Positions 6,096-12,925 of a DNA stretch of 13,005 bases are shown here, piece after piece. The DNA is from JBEKCP01 sp050014815 (GTDB lineage: Bacteria; Planctomycetota; Planctomycetia; Pirellulales; Thermoguttaceae), in contig JBEKCP010000088.1 of NCBI GenBank assembly GCA_050014815.1, forward strand, positions 1 to 13,005, read 5' to 3'. The translations under genes were made by a program, and so were the position numbers. Positions within the stretch are counted from its first letter, which is position 1, and the number at the start of each line of letters is the position of its first letter. The notes below the pieces were generated by a model that saw only the letters and a program-made list of their open reading frames with translations, made no database searches and had not been told where the DNA came from.

Positions 6096-7814
6096 ATGAC
6101 GGAGTTTTCTGCGTCTTGGCATTGGATTGCCCGGTACGCGGCCGTATTGGCCGCAGTCCTGGCGGGGAGCGTCTTTGCGGCGACCGTGCGGCAAGCCGTG
6201 GCGCAAGAGCCACCGCCGCCGCGGAGCGGTTTCCGCATGCCGGGTCTTCGCGGGGGCGTGAATCCGCCCGACCGGCCCGTTGGGTCCGACAGCCTTTTCG
6301 GGCCGCCGATCTCGCGGCCGCAGCCCGGCGACGCGGAGTTCCGCCAAGGAACGGCGGCCCTCGAACAAGGCAAGGTCGATGAGGCGATTGCCTCGTTCTC
6401 CCGCGCCGCGGAGCTCAGTCCCCGCAATGTCCAGGCGTTCAACCACCTCGGCCTGGCGCGCCTGCAAAAGGAGCAGTGGGATCAGGCGATCGCCGACCTG
6501 GGCGCGGCCGTCCGATTAGCCCCCAACCTGGCCTCTGCGCGGTTCAACCGGGGGTTTGCCTTCTATCGCAAGGGGGACCTGCCCAAGGCGATTGCCGATT
6601 ACGACGAGGCGATCCGGCTCAACCCGACCTATGCCGAGGCCTACCGCGACCGCGGGTTCGTCCGCTCGCTCTCGGGCGACTTCCGCGAGGCCCTGCCCGA
6701 CCTGGCCCGGGCAATCCAGCTCAACCCCAAGGACGAGGCGGCCTACGTCAGCCGCGGAATGGCCTATAGCCGCATGGGCGAATGGGAAGGGGCCGTCGCC
6801 GACTACACGCAGGCCCTGCGGCTGGACCCGAAGGACGCCGCCGCGTGGATCGATCGCGGCTACGCCCGAACCATGAAGAACGACCTCGACGCCGCGATGG
6901 TCGACCTCGACCGCGGCGTAGAGCTCTCGCCCCAGGAGCCCTCGGCCTACTTCTGCCGCGGCTTCTGCCAGTTCCGCAGGAACAACCCCGGCCGGGCACT
7001 GGCCGACTACAACGAGGCCCTGCGTCTGTACCCCGACTATGCCGACGTGTACCGCGAGCGCGGTCGCCTCATGGCACAGAGCGGCGACTTCCCGAAGGCC
7101 ATCGAGGACCTGGACCGCGCAGTCAAGCTGGCCAAGGACGAACCGTCGGTCTGGCTCCGCCGCGGCATGGTCTACGCGGGGCACGACCAGCTCGACAAGG
7201 CCATCGCCGATTACGACGAGGCGATCCGCCTGGGACCGGACAGCGGCGAGGCGCACTTCTTCCGCGCCCTGGCCCGGCTCCGCCAAGGCGACGTCGATCG
7301 GGCGGCGGCCGACTACAAGGAGGTGTTTCGCCTCGACCCGCGGCCGGTCGAAGACTACCGGAAATGGGACCCCGCCGCGGACAAGTCGGGCCGGAGCCAG
7401 GCGGTCGACCGCCTGGAAGAGACCCTGGCCAAGAAGAAAGACGAGGCCCAGGCCCACTACGCCCGGGGCATCGCCCTCCAAACGGCCGACAAGCTCGACG
7501 AAGCCGTCGCGGCGTACGACAAGGCCGTCGAAACCTACCCCCGCTTCCCCGAGGCACACTACAATCGCGGGCTGGCTTACCGGAAGAAAGGCGACCTGGA
7601 AAAGGCCATGATGGACTACAGCCAGGCCATCGAGCTCAACCCGCGGTTCACCAGCGCTTACGCCAACCGCGGTTACGTCTACTACAAGCTGGGTGATTTC
7701 TCCAGCGCGCTGGCCGACTTCGACCGGGTGATCGAGCTGGACCCGCAGAACGCCGACGCCAAGAAGAGCCGCGAAATCATCCTGAAAATGCAAACCCCGG
7801 GAGCAACTCCGTGA
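6096..7814 (+). CDS. Exported protein with 13 tetratricopeptide repeats
   Basis: 572 residues. The ATG at 6096 is chosen over the in-frame ATG at 6069 because a strong AAGGAGG (6084-6090) precedes it. A hydrophobic segment (about 11-29) followed by AVAQ gives a signal peptide, with cleavage probably near residue 36. A Pro/Gly-rich spacer reaches residue 79. Ten contiguous 34-residue TPRs run from about 80 to 419 (for example ARFNRGFAFYRKGDLPKAIA). A 33-residue interruption (DYRKWDPAADKSG and following) comes next, then three more TPRs to about 554. TPR arrays form a superhelical scaffold for protein binding; the ligand here is unknown. The position outside the cytoplasm is inferred from the signal peptide. 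The stop overlaps the start of the epimerase gene as GTGA, so the two are probably translated in a coupled way. Confidence 0.93.
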   Translation: MTEFSASWHWIARYAAVLAAVLAGSVFAATVRQAVAQEPPPPRSGFRMPGLRGGVNPPDRPVGSDSLFGPPISRPQPGDAEFRQGTAALEQGKVDEAIASFSRAAELSPRNVQAFNHLGLARLQKEQWDQAIADLGAAVRLAPNLASARFNRGFAFYRKGDLPKAIADYDEAIRLNPTYAEAYRDRGFVRSLSGDFREALPDLARAIQLNPKDEAAYVSRGMAYSRMGEWEGAVADYTQALRLDPKDAAAWIDRGYARTMKNDLDAAMVDLDRGVELSPQEPSAYFCRGFCQFRRNNPGRALADYNEALRLYPDYADVYRERGRLMAQSGDFPKAIEDLDRAVKLAKDEPSVWLRRGMVYAGHDQLDKAIADYDEAIRLGPDSGEAHFFRALARLRQGDVDRAAADYKEVFRLDPRPVEDYRKWDPAADKSGRSQAVDRLEETLAKKKDEAQAHYARGIALQTADKLDEAVAAYDKAVETYPRFPEAHYNRGLAYRKKGDLEKAMMDYSQAIELNPRFTSAYANRGYVYYKLGDFSSALADFDRVIELDPQNADAKKSREIILKMQTPGATP

Positions 7815-8995
7815 AATCGACTCTACGACGGCTCTCAATGAGTTCCTGTTGCGGAAACGTAGGGGTTCTCGTGATTTTCGCCGCGCTGCTGCTGGGCTGC
7901 TCGCCCGCAAGTGAAAAACAACCTAGCGAAGGGAAGAAAATGAGCCTCTCCACGCAATCTTACGGAAAGCTCCCCGATGGGACGCCCATCGACCTCTACA
8001 CGCTGACCAACGCCGGCGGAATGAAGGTCCAGGTGACGAACTATGGCGCCACGATCGTGTCGGTCGAGGTGCCGGACCGCGCGGGAAAGACGGCCAACGT
8101 AACGCTCCACCGCGACAACCTCGCCGGCTATACCGAAATCAAGAACGGCAAGCCGACCACTCCGTATTTCGGCGCCATCGCCGGCCGCTATGCCAACCGG
8201 ATCGCCGAGGGCCGGTTCACGCTCGACGGCAAGGAATACCGCCTCGCCACGAACAACGGCCCGAACCATCTCCACGGCGGACTCAAGGGCTTCGACAAGG
8301 CGGTCTGGAAGGCCCAGCCCTTCGAGGGCGAGGGCGTGGTGGGCGTGGCCTTCTCCCTCGTCAGTCCCGACGGCGACCAGGGCTATCCCGGAACGCTCAC
8401 AGCGAAGGTCGCGTACACGCTGACCGACCGGAACGAGCTCAAGCTGGACTACGAGGCCGCCACCGACAAGCCCACCGTGCTGAATCTTACAAACCACGCC
8501 TACTGGAACCTGGCCGGCGCCGGGTCGGGCGACGTGCTGGGCCACCAGCTCTCGATCAACGCCGACCGCTTCCTCCCCGTGGACGACACGCTGATCCCGC
8601 TGGGCAAACCCAAGCCGGTCCAGGGCTCCGCCATGGACTTCACCCGCCCCAAGACCATCGGGCAGGACATGGCCCAGGTCGAGGGCGGCTACGACCACTG
8701 CTATATCCTGAATAAGAAAGGCTTCGAGCTTTCGGAGTGCGCCCGGGTCGTCGAGCCTACCAGCGGCCGGGTCATGGAGATATTGACCACGCAGCCGGCC
8801 GTGCAGTTTTACGGCGGCAATTTCCTCGACGGCTCGGTCTCCGCGGACGGGAAGCCCTACGGCAAGCATTTCGGCTTCTGCCTGGAGACGCAGCACTACC
8901 CCGACTCGCCGAACCATCCCGATTATCCGACCACGGTCCTTCGCCCCGGCGAGACCTACCGGCACACGACCGTCTACAAGTTCAGTAAACTGTAG
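7811..8995 (+). CDS. Aldose 1-epimerase (galactose mutarotase), lipoprotein form
   Basis: 394 residues from a GTG at 7811 that overlaps the TPR stop; GGGAG at 7799-7803 supports it. An in-frame ATG 9 codons later lacks a ribosome-binding site. Residues 17-30 form a lipoprotein signal with lipobox LLGC (Cys30), so the mature enzyme should be membrane-anchored outside the cytoplasm, unlike the cytoplasmic GalM of enteric bacteria. The family interconverts alpha and beta anomers of aldoses such as galactose or glucose. Catalytic motifs are intact: GRYANRI, NHLHGG (His155), LTNHAYWNL (His229, general acid), GGYDHCY (Asp295) and ETQHYPDSPN (Glu359, general base). Total length fits the family plus a signal peptide. 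Coupling to an exported TPR protein suggests the two products serve the same compartment; a role in extracellular sugar uptake is inference. Sugar specificity cannot be read from sequence. Confidence 0.95.
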   Translation: MKSTLRRLSMSSCCGNVGVLVIFAALLLGCSPASEKQPSEGKKMSLSTQSYGKLPDGTPIDLYTLTNAGGMKVQVTNYGATIVSVEVPDRAGKTANVTLHRDNLAGYTEIKNGKPTTPYFGAIAGRYANRIAEGRFTLDGKEYRLATNNGPNHLHGGLKGFDKAVWKAQPFEGEGVVGVAFSLVSPDGDQGYPGTLTAKVAYTLTDRNELKLDYEAATDKPTVLNLTNHAYWNLAGAGSGDVLGHQLSINADRFLPVDDTLIPLGKPKPVQGSAMDFTRPKTIGQDMAQVEGGYDHCYILNKKGFELSECARVVEPTSGRVMEILTTQPAVQFYGGNFLDGSVSADGKPYGKHFGFCLETQHYPDSPNHPDYPTTVLRPGETYRHTTVYKFSKL

Positions 8996-9027
8996 GGTGG
9001 TCCGCGCCGCGCAACGCACCCCACCCT
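8994..9027. repeat. Hairpin immediately downstream of the epimerase gene
   Basis: AGGGTGG (8994-9000) pairs perfectly with CCACCCT (9021-9027) across a 20-base loop containing GCGCC and GCGC. It begins at the epimerase stop codon. There is no T-run, so it is not a canonical intrinsic terminator, but it could protect the 3' end or be another dispersed repeat. Confidence 0.5.
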
Positions 9028-9067
9028 GGAGTTGGAGCCGATGGCCAGCAAGCGGCCAAGGCCCTTG
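9028..9067 (+). repeat. Left diverged direct repeat flanking the small two-gene unit
   Basis: GGAGTTGGAGCCGATGGC (9028-9045) matches 9667-9684 at 16 of 18 positions, and AAGGCCCTTG (9058-9067) recurs exactly at 9759-9768. The two blocks occur in the same order and orientation on both sides of the HicA-like gene pair. The spacing between blocks differs (12 versus 74 bases), so these may be decayed copies. Confidence 0.4.
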
Positions 9068-9107
9068 GAATTCGTTGCAAGGAGGGCAAGGTCATCCTTT
9101 GGCGGCC

Positions 9108-9353
9108 CTACGCCACGGGCTCGGGTGACTCCACGATCGTGTGTTTTGCGGTGCAACCGGCTCTATGCACATCGGCGACTGCGGAACGGATAGCCGCCTC
9201 TAGGGATTCGGCATCGCGATCAAACGTCACCAGCGCCTCACCATTGCCTGACCAGGGCGTGCCATCATCGCACCCGGCGGCGTACAACGCTTCGGTCAAC
9301 TCGGGAGTCATTACCTCGCAGTTAGCCAATACTACGGTAAAATGGTAGTTCAT
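9108..9353 (-). CDS. Small conserved-type protein, possible antitoxin partner
   Basis: 81 residues, function not established. The ATG at 9353 has a strong AAGGAGG 8 bases upstream, inside the end of the preceding gene, and starts 3 bases after that gene's stop, so the two are an operon. The predicted order is a beta strand (FTVVLA), a helix with PELTEALYAAGCDD, a strand (GEALVTFDRD) and a helix (ESLEAAIRSAVADVHRAG). The strand followed by an amphipathic Glu/Ala helix is reminiscent of HicB-like partial RNase-H-fold antitoxins, but no DNA-binding domain is visible and length is short. Antitoxin function is inference from the partner. Codon usage and the ribosome-binding site support a real gene. 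Confidence 0.7.
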   Translation of the reverse strand: MNYHFTVVLANCEVMTPELTEALYAAGCDDGTPWSGNGEALVTFDRDAESLEAAIRSAVADVHRAGCTAKHTIVESPEPVA

Positions 9354-9356
9354 TCG

Positions 9357-9587
9357 TCAGGCCTCCTTGTGCTCACAGCTATCTATCGCCCGCCGGATCG
9401 ACGCGGCATGATGTTCCGGGCAGCGCGGTGTCGAAAAGACGGAAATACGGTGACCGGCACGACTTCTCTCGGGACAGAGCAAGTAGCCCCACGCATGGGC
9501 ATGTCCGCCGCCGATTTCCAGCCGCCAACCTTTGGTGATCGCATAATCGACGGCTGCACGGATATGCTTGTTCTTGTGAAGTTTCAT
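9357..9587 (-). CDS. Small HicA-like protein, candidate toxin
   Basis: 76 residues. It begins MKLHKNKHIRAAVDYAI and continues with KGWRLEIGGGHAHAWG, LLCPERSRAGHRISVF and STPRCPEHHAASIRRAI. The layout (helix, strand with GWR, Gly-rich GGGHAH with His29 and His31, strand, then PxxxHHAxSIRRAI helix) resembles the HicA dsRNA-binding-like fold, in which a Gly-Ser/Gly-His loop carries the catalytic His of an mRNA interferase. That is a resemblance I judged by eye. The start ATG at 9587 has no good ribosome-binding site; a candidate promoter -10 lies close enough for a nearly leaderless transcript. It is followed after 3 bases by the 81-residue gene, an arrangement like hicA-hicB. An alternative is a small nucleic-acid-binding protein of unknown role. 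Confidence 0.65.
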   Translation of the reverse strand: MKLHKNKHIRAAVDYAITKGWRLEIGGGHAHAWGYLLCPERSRAGHRISVFSTPRCPEHHAASIRRAIDSCEHKEA

Positions 9588-9596
9588 CCCAATCCG

Positions 9597-9625
9597 ATCT
9601 TAGCATGGGGTGGGGGGCAAGGCAA
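9597..9625 (-). promoter_or_regulatory. Candidate promoter for the HicA-like operon
   Basis: On the minus strand TTGCCT (9620-9625), 17 bp, then TAAGAT (9597-9602); four of six matches each. Transcription would start near 9590, only a few bases before the ATG at 9587, which would explain the lack of a ribosome-binding site. Confidence 0.3.
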
Positions 9626-9666
9626 TCGGCGTTGACACTCGCCTCCGCCTCCGATGCCCCCTCCCG

Positions 9667-9768
9667 GGAGTTAGAGACGATGGCTGCCGACCGGCGCGAG
9701 GCAGCGGCCAGTCCCGGCGCGGGCGAGTCACCCTCTCGATTCTTCGGCCGTTGTCGGCAAGGCCCTTG
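9667..9768 (+). repeat. Right diverged direct repeat flanking the small two-gene unit
   Basis: It holds GGAGTTAGAGACGATGGC (9667-9684) and AAGGCCCTTG (9759-9768), matching 9028-9045 and 9058-9067 in order and orientation. The 9588-9789 stretch has no convincing gene; apart from this and the promoter candidate it shows only a short CTCCCGGGAG palindrome (9661-9670). Confidence 0.4.
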
Positions 9769-9789
9769 CTCAGAGGGAAGGAGAGCAGC

Positions 9790-9905
9790 GAATCACGAAA
9801 GCCCGAAAGGACGAAAGCCCGAAAAACAGGGGGAATCCATCGAATTCATTCAACTCGCTTCGCTGCCTTTTTCGGGTTTTCGTTTTCTTCGGGATTTCGT
9901 GATTC
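9790..9905. repeat. Large imperfect palindrome of ACGAAA/CCCGAAA units
   Basis: The left arm 9790-9826 begins GAATCACGAAAGCCCGAA and consists of A-rich CGAAA units. The right arm 9868-9905 is its near reverse complement (TTTTTCGGG through TTTCGTGATTC), with differences only at the unit junctions. The loop is 41 bases. It lies 22 bases past the selB stop, so the leftward selB transcript could fold into a hairpin of about 37 bp. It resembles a dispersed intergenic repeat more than a terminator, though it might also end transcription. Confidence 0.8.
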
Positions 9906-9927
9906 GTTTCCTGATCTCGCGCGCAGG

Positions 9928-11838
9928 CTACTTCTTGGCCAAATGCCGCGTGTTTCCAACGCGGCGGGTCACCCCGACGCGATCGAAATAGTCGAGGAGC
10001 GGCAGGGCGAACTTCCGCGTCGTGTCCAGCAGGTACTTGAACTGGACGCTCTCCAATCGCCCCTCCCGGCGAAGGTGCTCGACCAGAATCTCTCGCGCCC
10101 GGTCGACCGCCTCCCTGTGGAACAGCAGCCCCTCCACCCGAACCAGGCTGCCGTGCTCGCCCAGGATCTTGAGGGCCTTCTGGACCGCCGCGGCCGGCTG
10201 GCCGGTCGCCGCAACGACTTCCTCCGGGCCGGGCGGAGAAAACGGGGCCTGGCGAAAAAGAGTTTCGATCTGCTCGATGTGCCGACCCTCTTCATCAGAA
10301 AACGTCGCCCGGTGCTCGGGTGAAGCCAGCCGCTGGTTCCGCTCGACAAGCCGCCCCTGGGCCGTCAGGATCGCCGCCAGGGCGTCCAGCACGATCTTGC
10401 CGAGGCCGGAAGTCTCCCGCAACTCCTCCCGGGTGATCCCCGGGCTCTCCGGCGAGCGGCGGTGGAAGGCCGCGATGGCGTCGAGGATCGCCCGGCCGTG
10501 CTCGGCCGCCGTGTCAGCGTGAATATAGAACCCGCCAGGCAAGGCGATGGCCCTATGCTCGGCTTCCAATTCGGCCATGATCTTGTGGAGGCGCTCGGGC
10601 CGGACCTTGGCCCGCCCGGCAAGCTCCGAAAGACCCGCGGCCACCGAGGTGGCCTTCTTCAGGCAATACTCGACGAAACGGCGGTCCTCCGGCACGGCGA
10701 GGGCCCGCTGGCGGAGGTCCTCGCAGATTTCCGGCCGGTTCCGCTTCAGGCGGCCCTCGACGGGCTCGATGATCATGCCGCCGCCGATGGTCTCGACTGG
10801 CGAGAGGCGGCGGAGGACGAAGCGGTCGCCGCCGGCCGCCACCAGCGGCGACGCGGTGCGGACCTGGACCAGGTACTCGTTGCCTCCCTCCATGCGGCTC
10901 CCCTGGACCGCGTAGACGGCGGCCGTCACCTCGGAGGTGCCGGTGTGGAACCGGACCTCGGCCCCGTTCTTCAGGACGCTTTTCGCGTGCGGCAGCATCC
11001 GCAGAGTCGCGGCGAACCACTCGTGCGGCGAGAAATAGCCCGGCGCGGCCACTGTCTGCCCCCGGCGGATGCCGTGGTGGTCCCAGTGACCCATGTTGAT
11101 CGCGGCACACTGGCCGGCCATGACGGTGTCGCTCGTGCGGCCGTAGACCTCGATCCGGCGGATGCGTCCGGCGGTGCCGCCGGGCAGGAGGACGACCTCG
11201 TCGCCCGTTCGCGCGGAGCCGGTCGCGGGGATGCCCGCCACCACGGTCCCGTAGCCCGGCACCGAGAAGGCCCGTTCGACCGGCAGCCGGAAGACGCCGT
11301 CGGCCCGTTTCGGCCGGATCGAGCGGACCAGGGCGGCCAGGGCCTCGTAGAACGGGTCGAAGCCCTCGCCGGTGACGTTCGAGAGCGGCAGGATCGGCGA
11401 GCCTTCCAGGAATGTGGACCGCACCAGTTGGGCCACTTCGGCCCGGGCCGCCTCGCGGCGCTCGGGGCCCACGCGGTCGATCTTCGTCAGTGCCACCAGC
11501 CCGTGCTCGATCCCCAGCAGGGTGAGGATTTCCAGGTGCTCGCGGGTCTGCGGCATGACGCCGTCGTCGGCTGCGACGACGAGGATGACGCCGTCCATGC
11601 CGCCTGCGCCGGCGACCATGGTTTTGACGAAGTCTTCATGGCCCGGCACGTCGACGATGCCCAGTTGCAAATCGGCGACCGTGCAGGGGGCGAAGCCGAG
11701 CTCGATGGACATGCCCCGTTCTTTTTCTTCCTTGAGCCGGTCGGTCTCGCACCCGGTGAAGCATTTCACCAGGGCGGTCTTGCCGTGATCGACGTGACCG
11801 GCCGTGCCCAGCGTGATATTGATCGCTTCGATCGACAT
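9928..11838 (-). CDS. selB: Selenocysteine-specific translation elongation factor SelB
   Basis: 636 residues from the ATG at 11838; a TTG at 11844 overlapping the upstream stop (TTGA) is an equally possible start that adds two residues, and neither has a clear ribosome-binding site. SelB brings selenocysteinyl-tRNA to a UGA codon by binding a SECIS hairpin in the mRNA. The GTPase domain has G1 AGHVDHGKT (13-21), the SelB-typical TDRLKEEKERGMSIELGFA (32-50), G3 DVPGHEDF (D63) and G4 TKID (118-121, as commonly seen in SelB instead of NKxD). Beta-barrel domains follow (about 180-350). The last 260 residues are helical with several winged-helix-like segments (for example LRETSGLGKIVLDALAAIL), ending VGVTRRVGNTRHLAKK. 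Length is close to the 614 of E. coli SelB. No selA, selD, selC or selenoprotein gene is in the window. Confidence 0.96.
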   Translation of the reverse strand: MSIEAINITLGTAGHVDHGKTALVKCFTGCETDRLKEEKERGMSIELGFAPCTVADLQLGIVDVPGHEDFVKTMVAGAGGMDGVILVVAADDGVMPQTREHLEILTLLGIEHGLVALTKIDRVGPERREAARAEVAQLVRSTFLEGSPILPLSNVTGEGFDPFYEALAALVRSIRPKRADGVFRLPVERAFSVPGYGTVVAGIPATGSARTGDEVVLLPGGTAGRIRRIEVYGRTSDTVMAGQCAAINMGHWDHHGIRRGQTVAAPGYFSPHEWFAATLRMLPHAKSVLKNGAEVRFHTGTSEVTAAVYAVQGSRMEGGNEYLVQVRTASPLVAAGGDRFVLRRLSPVETIGGGMIIEPVEGRLKRNRPEICEDLRQRALAVPEDRRFVEYCLKKATSVAAGLSELAGRAKVRPERLHKIMAELEAEHRAIALPGGFYIHADTAAEHGRAILDAIAAFHRRSPESPGITREELRETSGLGKIVLDALAAILTAQGRLVERNQRLASPEHRATFSDEEGRHIEQIETLFRQAPFSPPGPEEVVAATGQPAAAVQKALKILGEHGSLVRVEGLLFHREAVDRAREILVEHLRREGRLESVQFKYLLDTTRKFALPLLDYFDRVGVTRRVGNTRHLAKK

Positions 11839-11840
11839 GG

Positions 11841-12332
11841 TCAATTCGCGTGCGGAGGCTCAACAGCGGGGTCGCGCCGACTGTCCTTCTCCTTGATCTC
11901 CTTCAGGGCTTGCCGCGCCGCGGAGCGGAGATCATCTATCGCGGCCTCGGGATCGACTCCTCCCAAGGCCCAGACAGCAGTGCGGCGAACGTACGGGGGT
12001 TCGCCCCTGATCATCTCGACGAGAATCGGTATGGCCGGCGTCGCGTTGCCACCTATGTGCGAAAGAGCCACGGCACCTCGGCGAGGTCGTGCGTCGTTGT
12101 CCGTGAGCAGCGGGAGAAGCTGGACGGCCGCCGGAAAGGAGCTCCAGGCTTCCGCTCTCCTTTGCCGGTCATCCCAACCCCAGAATGCACTAAGGGATTC
12201 GACTGTCCAGGCGCCAGGCGATTCCGCTTGGTATGGCGCTTCCGCCTCAGGAAATACCGGGCCGGATTCTCCCTTGCCACCAAGACAGAGAACGATTACG
12301 CAAGCACCTACCAGCAGATGGAACACTCGCAT
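11841..12332 (-). CDS. Small exported HEAT-repeat protein
   Basis: 163 residues of unknown function. The start is the ATG at 12332, preceded by AAGGAAGG at 12341-12348. The frame stays open to 12410, but those codons come from the palindromic repeat and give a very basic nonsense-like leader, so they are excluded. Residues 1-18 (MRVFHLLVGACVIVLCLG) form a signal peptide or membrane anchor. A linker with AWTVESLSAFWGWDD follows. Residues about 68-145 form roughly two HEAT-like helical pairs: LLPLLTDNDARPRRGAVAL, AIPILVEMIRGEPPYVRRTA and a WALGGVDPEAAIDDL turn. Such repeats bind proteins. It lies directly upstream of selB, and its TGA is 2 bases from the selB ATG, so the two are probably co-transcribed; a functional link to selenoprotein synthesis is not implied because this product is exported. 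Confidence 0.82.
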   Translation of the reverse strand: MRVFHLLVGACVIVLCLGGKGESGPVFPEAEAPYQAESPGAWTVESLSAFWGWDDRQRRAEAWSSFPAAVQLLPLLTDNDARPRRGAVALSHIGGNATPAIPILVEMIRGEPPYVRRTAVWALGGVDPEAAIDDLRSAARQALKEIKEKDSRRDPAVEPPHAN

Positions 12333-12360
12333 GCCTTGTTCCTTCCTTCGCGTTTTCGCA

Positions 12361-12508
12361 ATTCCTTTGCGCCTTTGCGGCTTCGCGCCTTTGCGTGAAA
12401 TCCCTTTCATTCATCGCGTCGCATTCACGACAGGTCGTTCGCAGGGGTATCAGTTCGGGATGGGGGGAATTCACGCAAAGACGCCAAGCCGCCGAGGCGC
12501 AAGGGAAT
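12361..12508. repeat. 148-bp imperfect palindrome of GCGCCTTTGCG units
   Basis: The left arm 12361-12404 and the right arm 12465-12508 are reverse complements at 38 of 44 positions, around a 60-base loop. The arms are made of units such as TTGCGCC, TTTGCGGC and CTTTGCGTGAA. It fills the gap between the GxxExxY gene and the HEAT gene and extends into the open frame ahead of the latter. It resembles a non-autonomous palindromic element. No promoter is obvious inside it. Confidence 0.85.
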
Positions 12509-12515
12509 ACAGGAA

Positions 12516-12905
12516 TCAGTCCTCGTCAGGCAAACCGTTGACGACCCGCGAGATACCGTCTTTGATCAACTCCACGTCAAAGTTGATAAACAATCCCAGG
12601 CGTTTGTCCATCAACCGCAAATAAGCGAGGAGCGTTCGCTTGTGGACCGGGTGGGTTTTCTCTACAGCCTTCAGTTCCAGAACAACCTTATCCTCGACAA
12701 CGATATCTGCACAAAAGCCCTCTTCGAAGGTTATCGAATCATACTTGAGGGGAATTGCCACTTGCCGTTCTGCGTGAAGCCCCCGTTTCCTCAATTCATG
12801 AAGGAGGCATACCTCATACACGGTCTCATGCAATCCCGGCCCAAAGTTTTTATGAATCGTGTACGCCGCATCCACCACAATTGTCGCGATCTCATTCTCG
12901 GTCAT
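12516..12905 (-). CDS. GxxExxY family protein (PD-(D/E)XK nuclease-like fold)
   Basis: 129 residues, the usual length for this family. The signature G24-L-H-E27-T-V-Y30 is present. A nuclease-like core follows: Glu27, Asp67 (FCADIVVED), then Glu77-x-Lys79 (VVLELKA), which together match a PD-(D/E)XK active site. The C-terminal part TLLAYLRLMDKRLGLFINFDV is typical of the family. Biochemical activity is not established for the group; DNA binding or cleavage is inferred from the fold. The start ATG at 12905 has only weak GAGAGG/GGGA upstream. It ends 8 bases from the palindrome at 12361-12508 and is flanked on its other side by another copy of the same repeat type, so it looks like part of a repeat-associated cassette. 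It reads in the same direction as the HEAT gene and selB. Confidence 0.92.
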   Translation of the reverse strand: MTENEIATIVVDAAYTIHKNFGPGLHETVYEVCLLHELRKRGLHAERQVAIPLKYDSITFEEGFCADIVVEDKVVLELKAVEKTHPVHKRTLLAYLRLMDKRLGLFINFDVELIKDGISRVVNGLPDED

Positions 12906-12925
12906 TTTTCCCAGTCCTCTCTCCG

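Noticed and set aside
6516..7910. 464-codon minus-strand open frame opposite the TPR gene
   Set aside because: It is the antisense of 34-residue TPR units and shows matching periodicity. No start signal or known domain.
7835..9019. 394-codon minus-strand open frame opposite the epimerase
   Set aside because: It covers the same bases as a gene with intact mutarotase catalytic motifs; the antisense product has no recognisable features.
8994..9027. Intrinsic terminator after the epimerase gene
   Set aside because: The hairpin has a 20-base loop and no T-run, so it is listed only as a hairpin/repeat.
9040..9110. Possible gene remnant on the plus strand (reads QQAAKALGIRCKEGKVILWR in one frame)
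   Set aside because: The segment looks protein-like, but it is short, has no start or domain, and overlaps the end of the 81-residue gene on the other strand. I cannot tell it from chance.
9588..9789. tRNA-Sec or another small RNA gene near selB
   Set aside because: No cloverleaf with paired acceptor and T-arm sequence could be found by eye in this gap or in 12333-12515.
9605..10323. Plus-strand open frames beginning near 9605-9610 and running into selB
   Set aside because: They cross the CGAAA palindrome and the end of selB in antisense, lack ribosome-binding sites and give low-complexity products.
12333..12410. N-terminal extension of the HEAT protein by 26 residues
   Set aside because: The codons are repeat sequence giving a basic leader ahead of a clear signal peptide; the ATG at 12332 has a good ribosome-binding site.
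12361..12508. CRISPR array suspected from the repeated GCGCCTTTGCG units
   Set aside because: The units are short, adjacent and arranged as one palindrome, without regular spacers or cas genes.
10462..12624. 720-codon plus-strand open frame opposite selB
   Set aside because: selB on the other strand has full GTPase motifs. The plus-strand translation is low-complexity Arg/Gly/Asp-rich sequence and runs through repeats, so it is a shadow.
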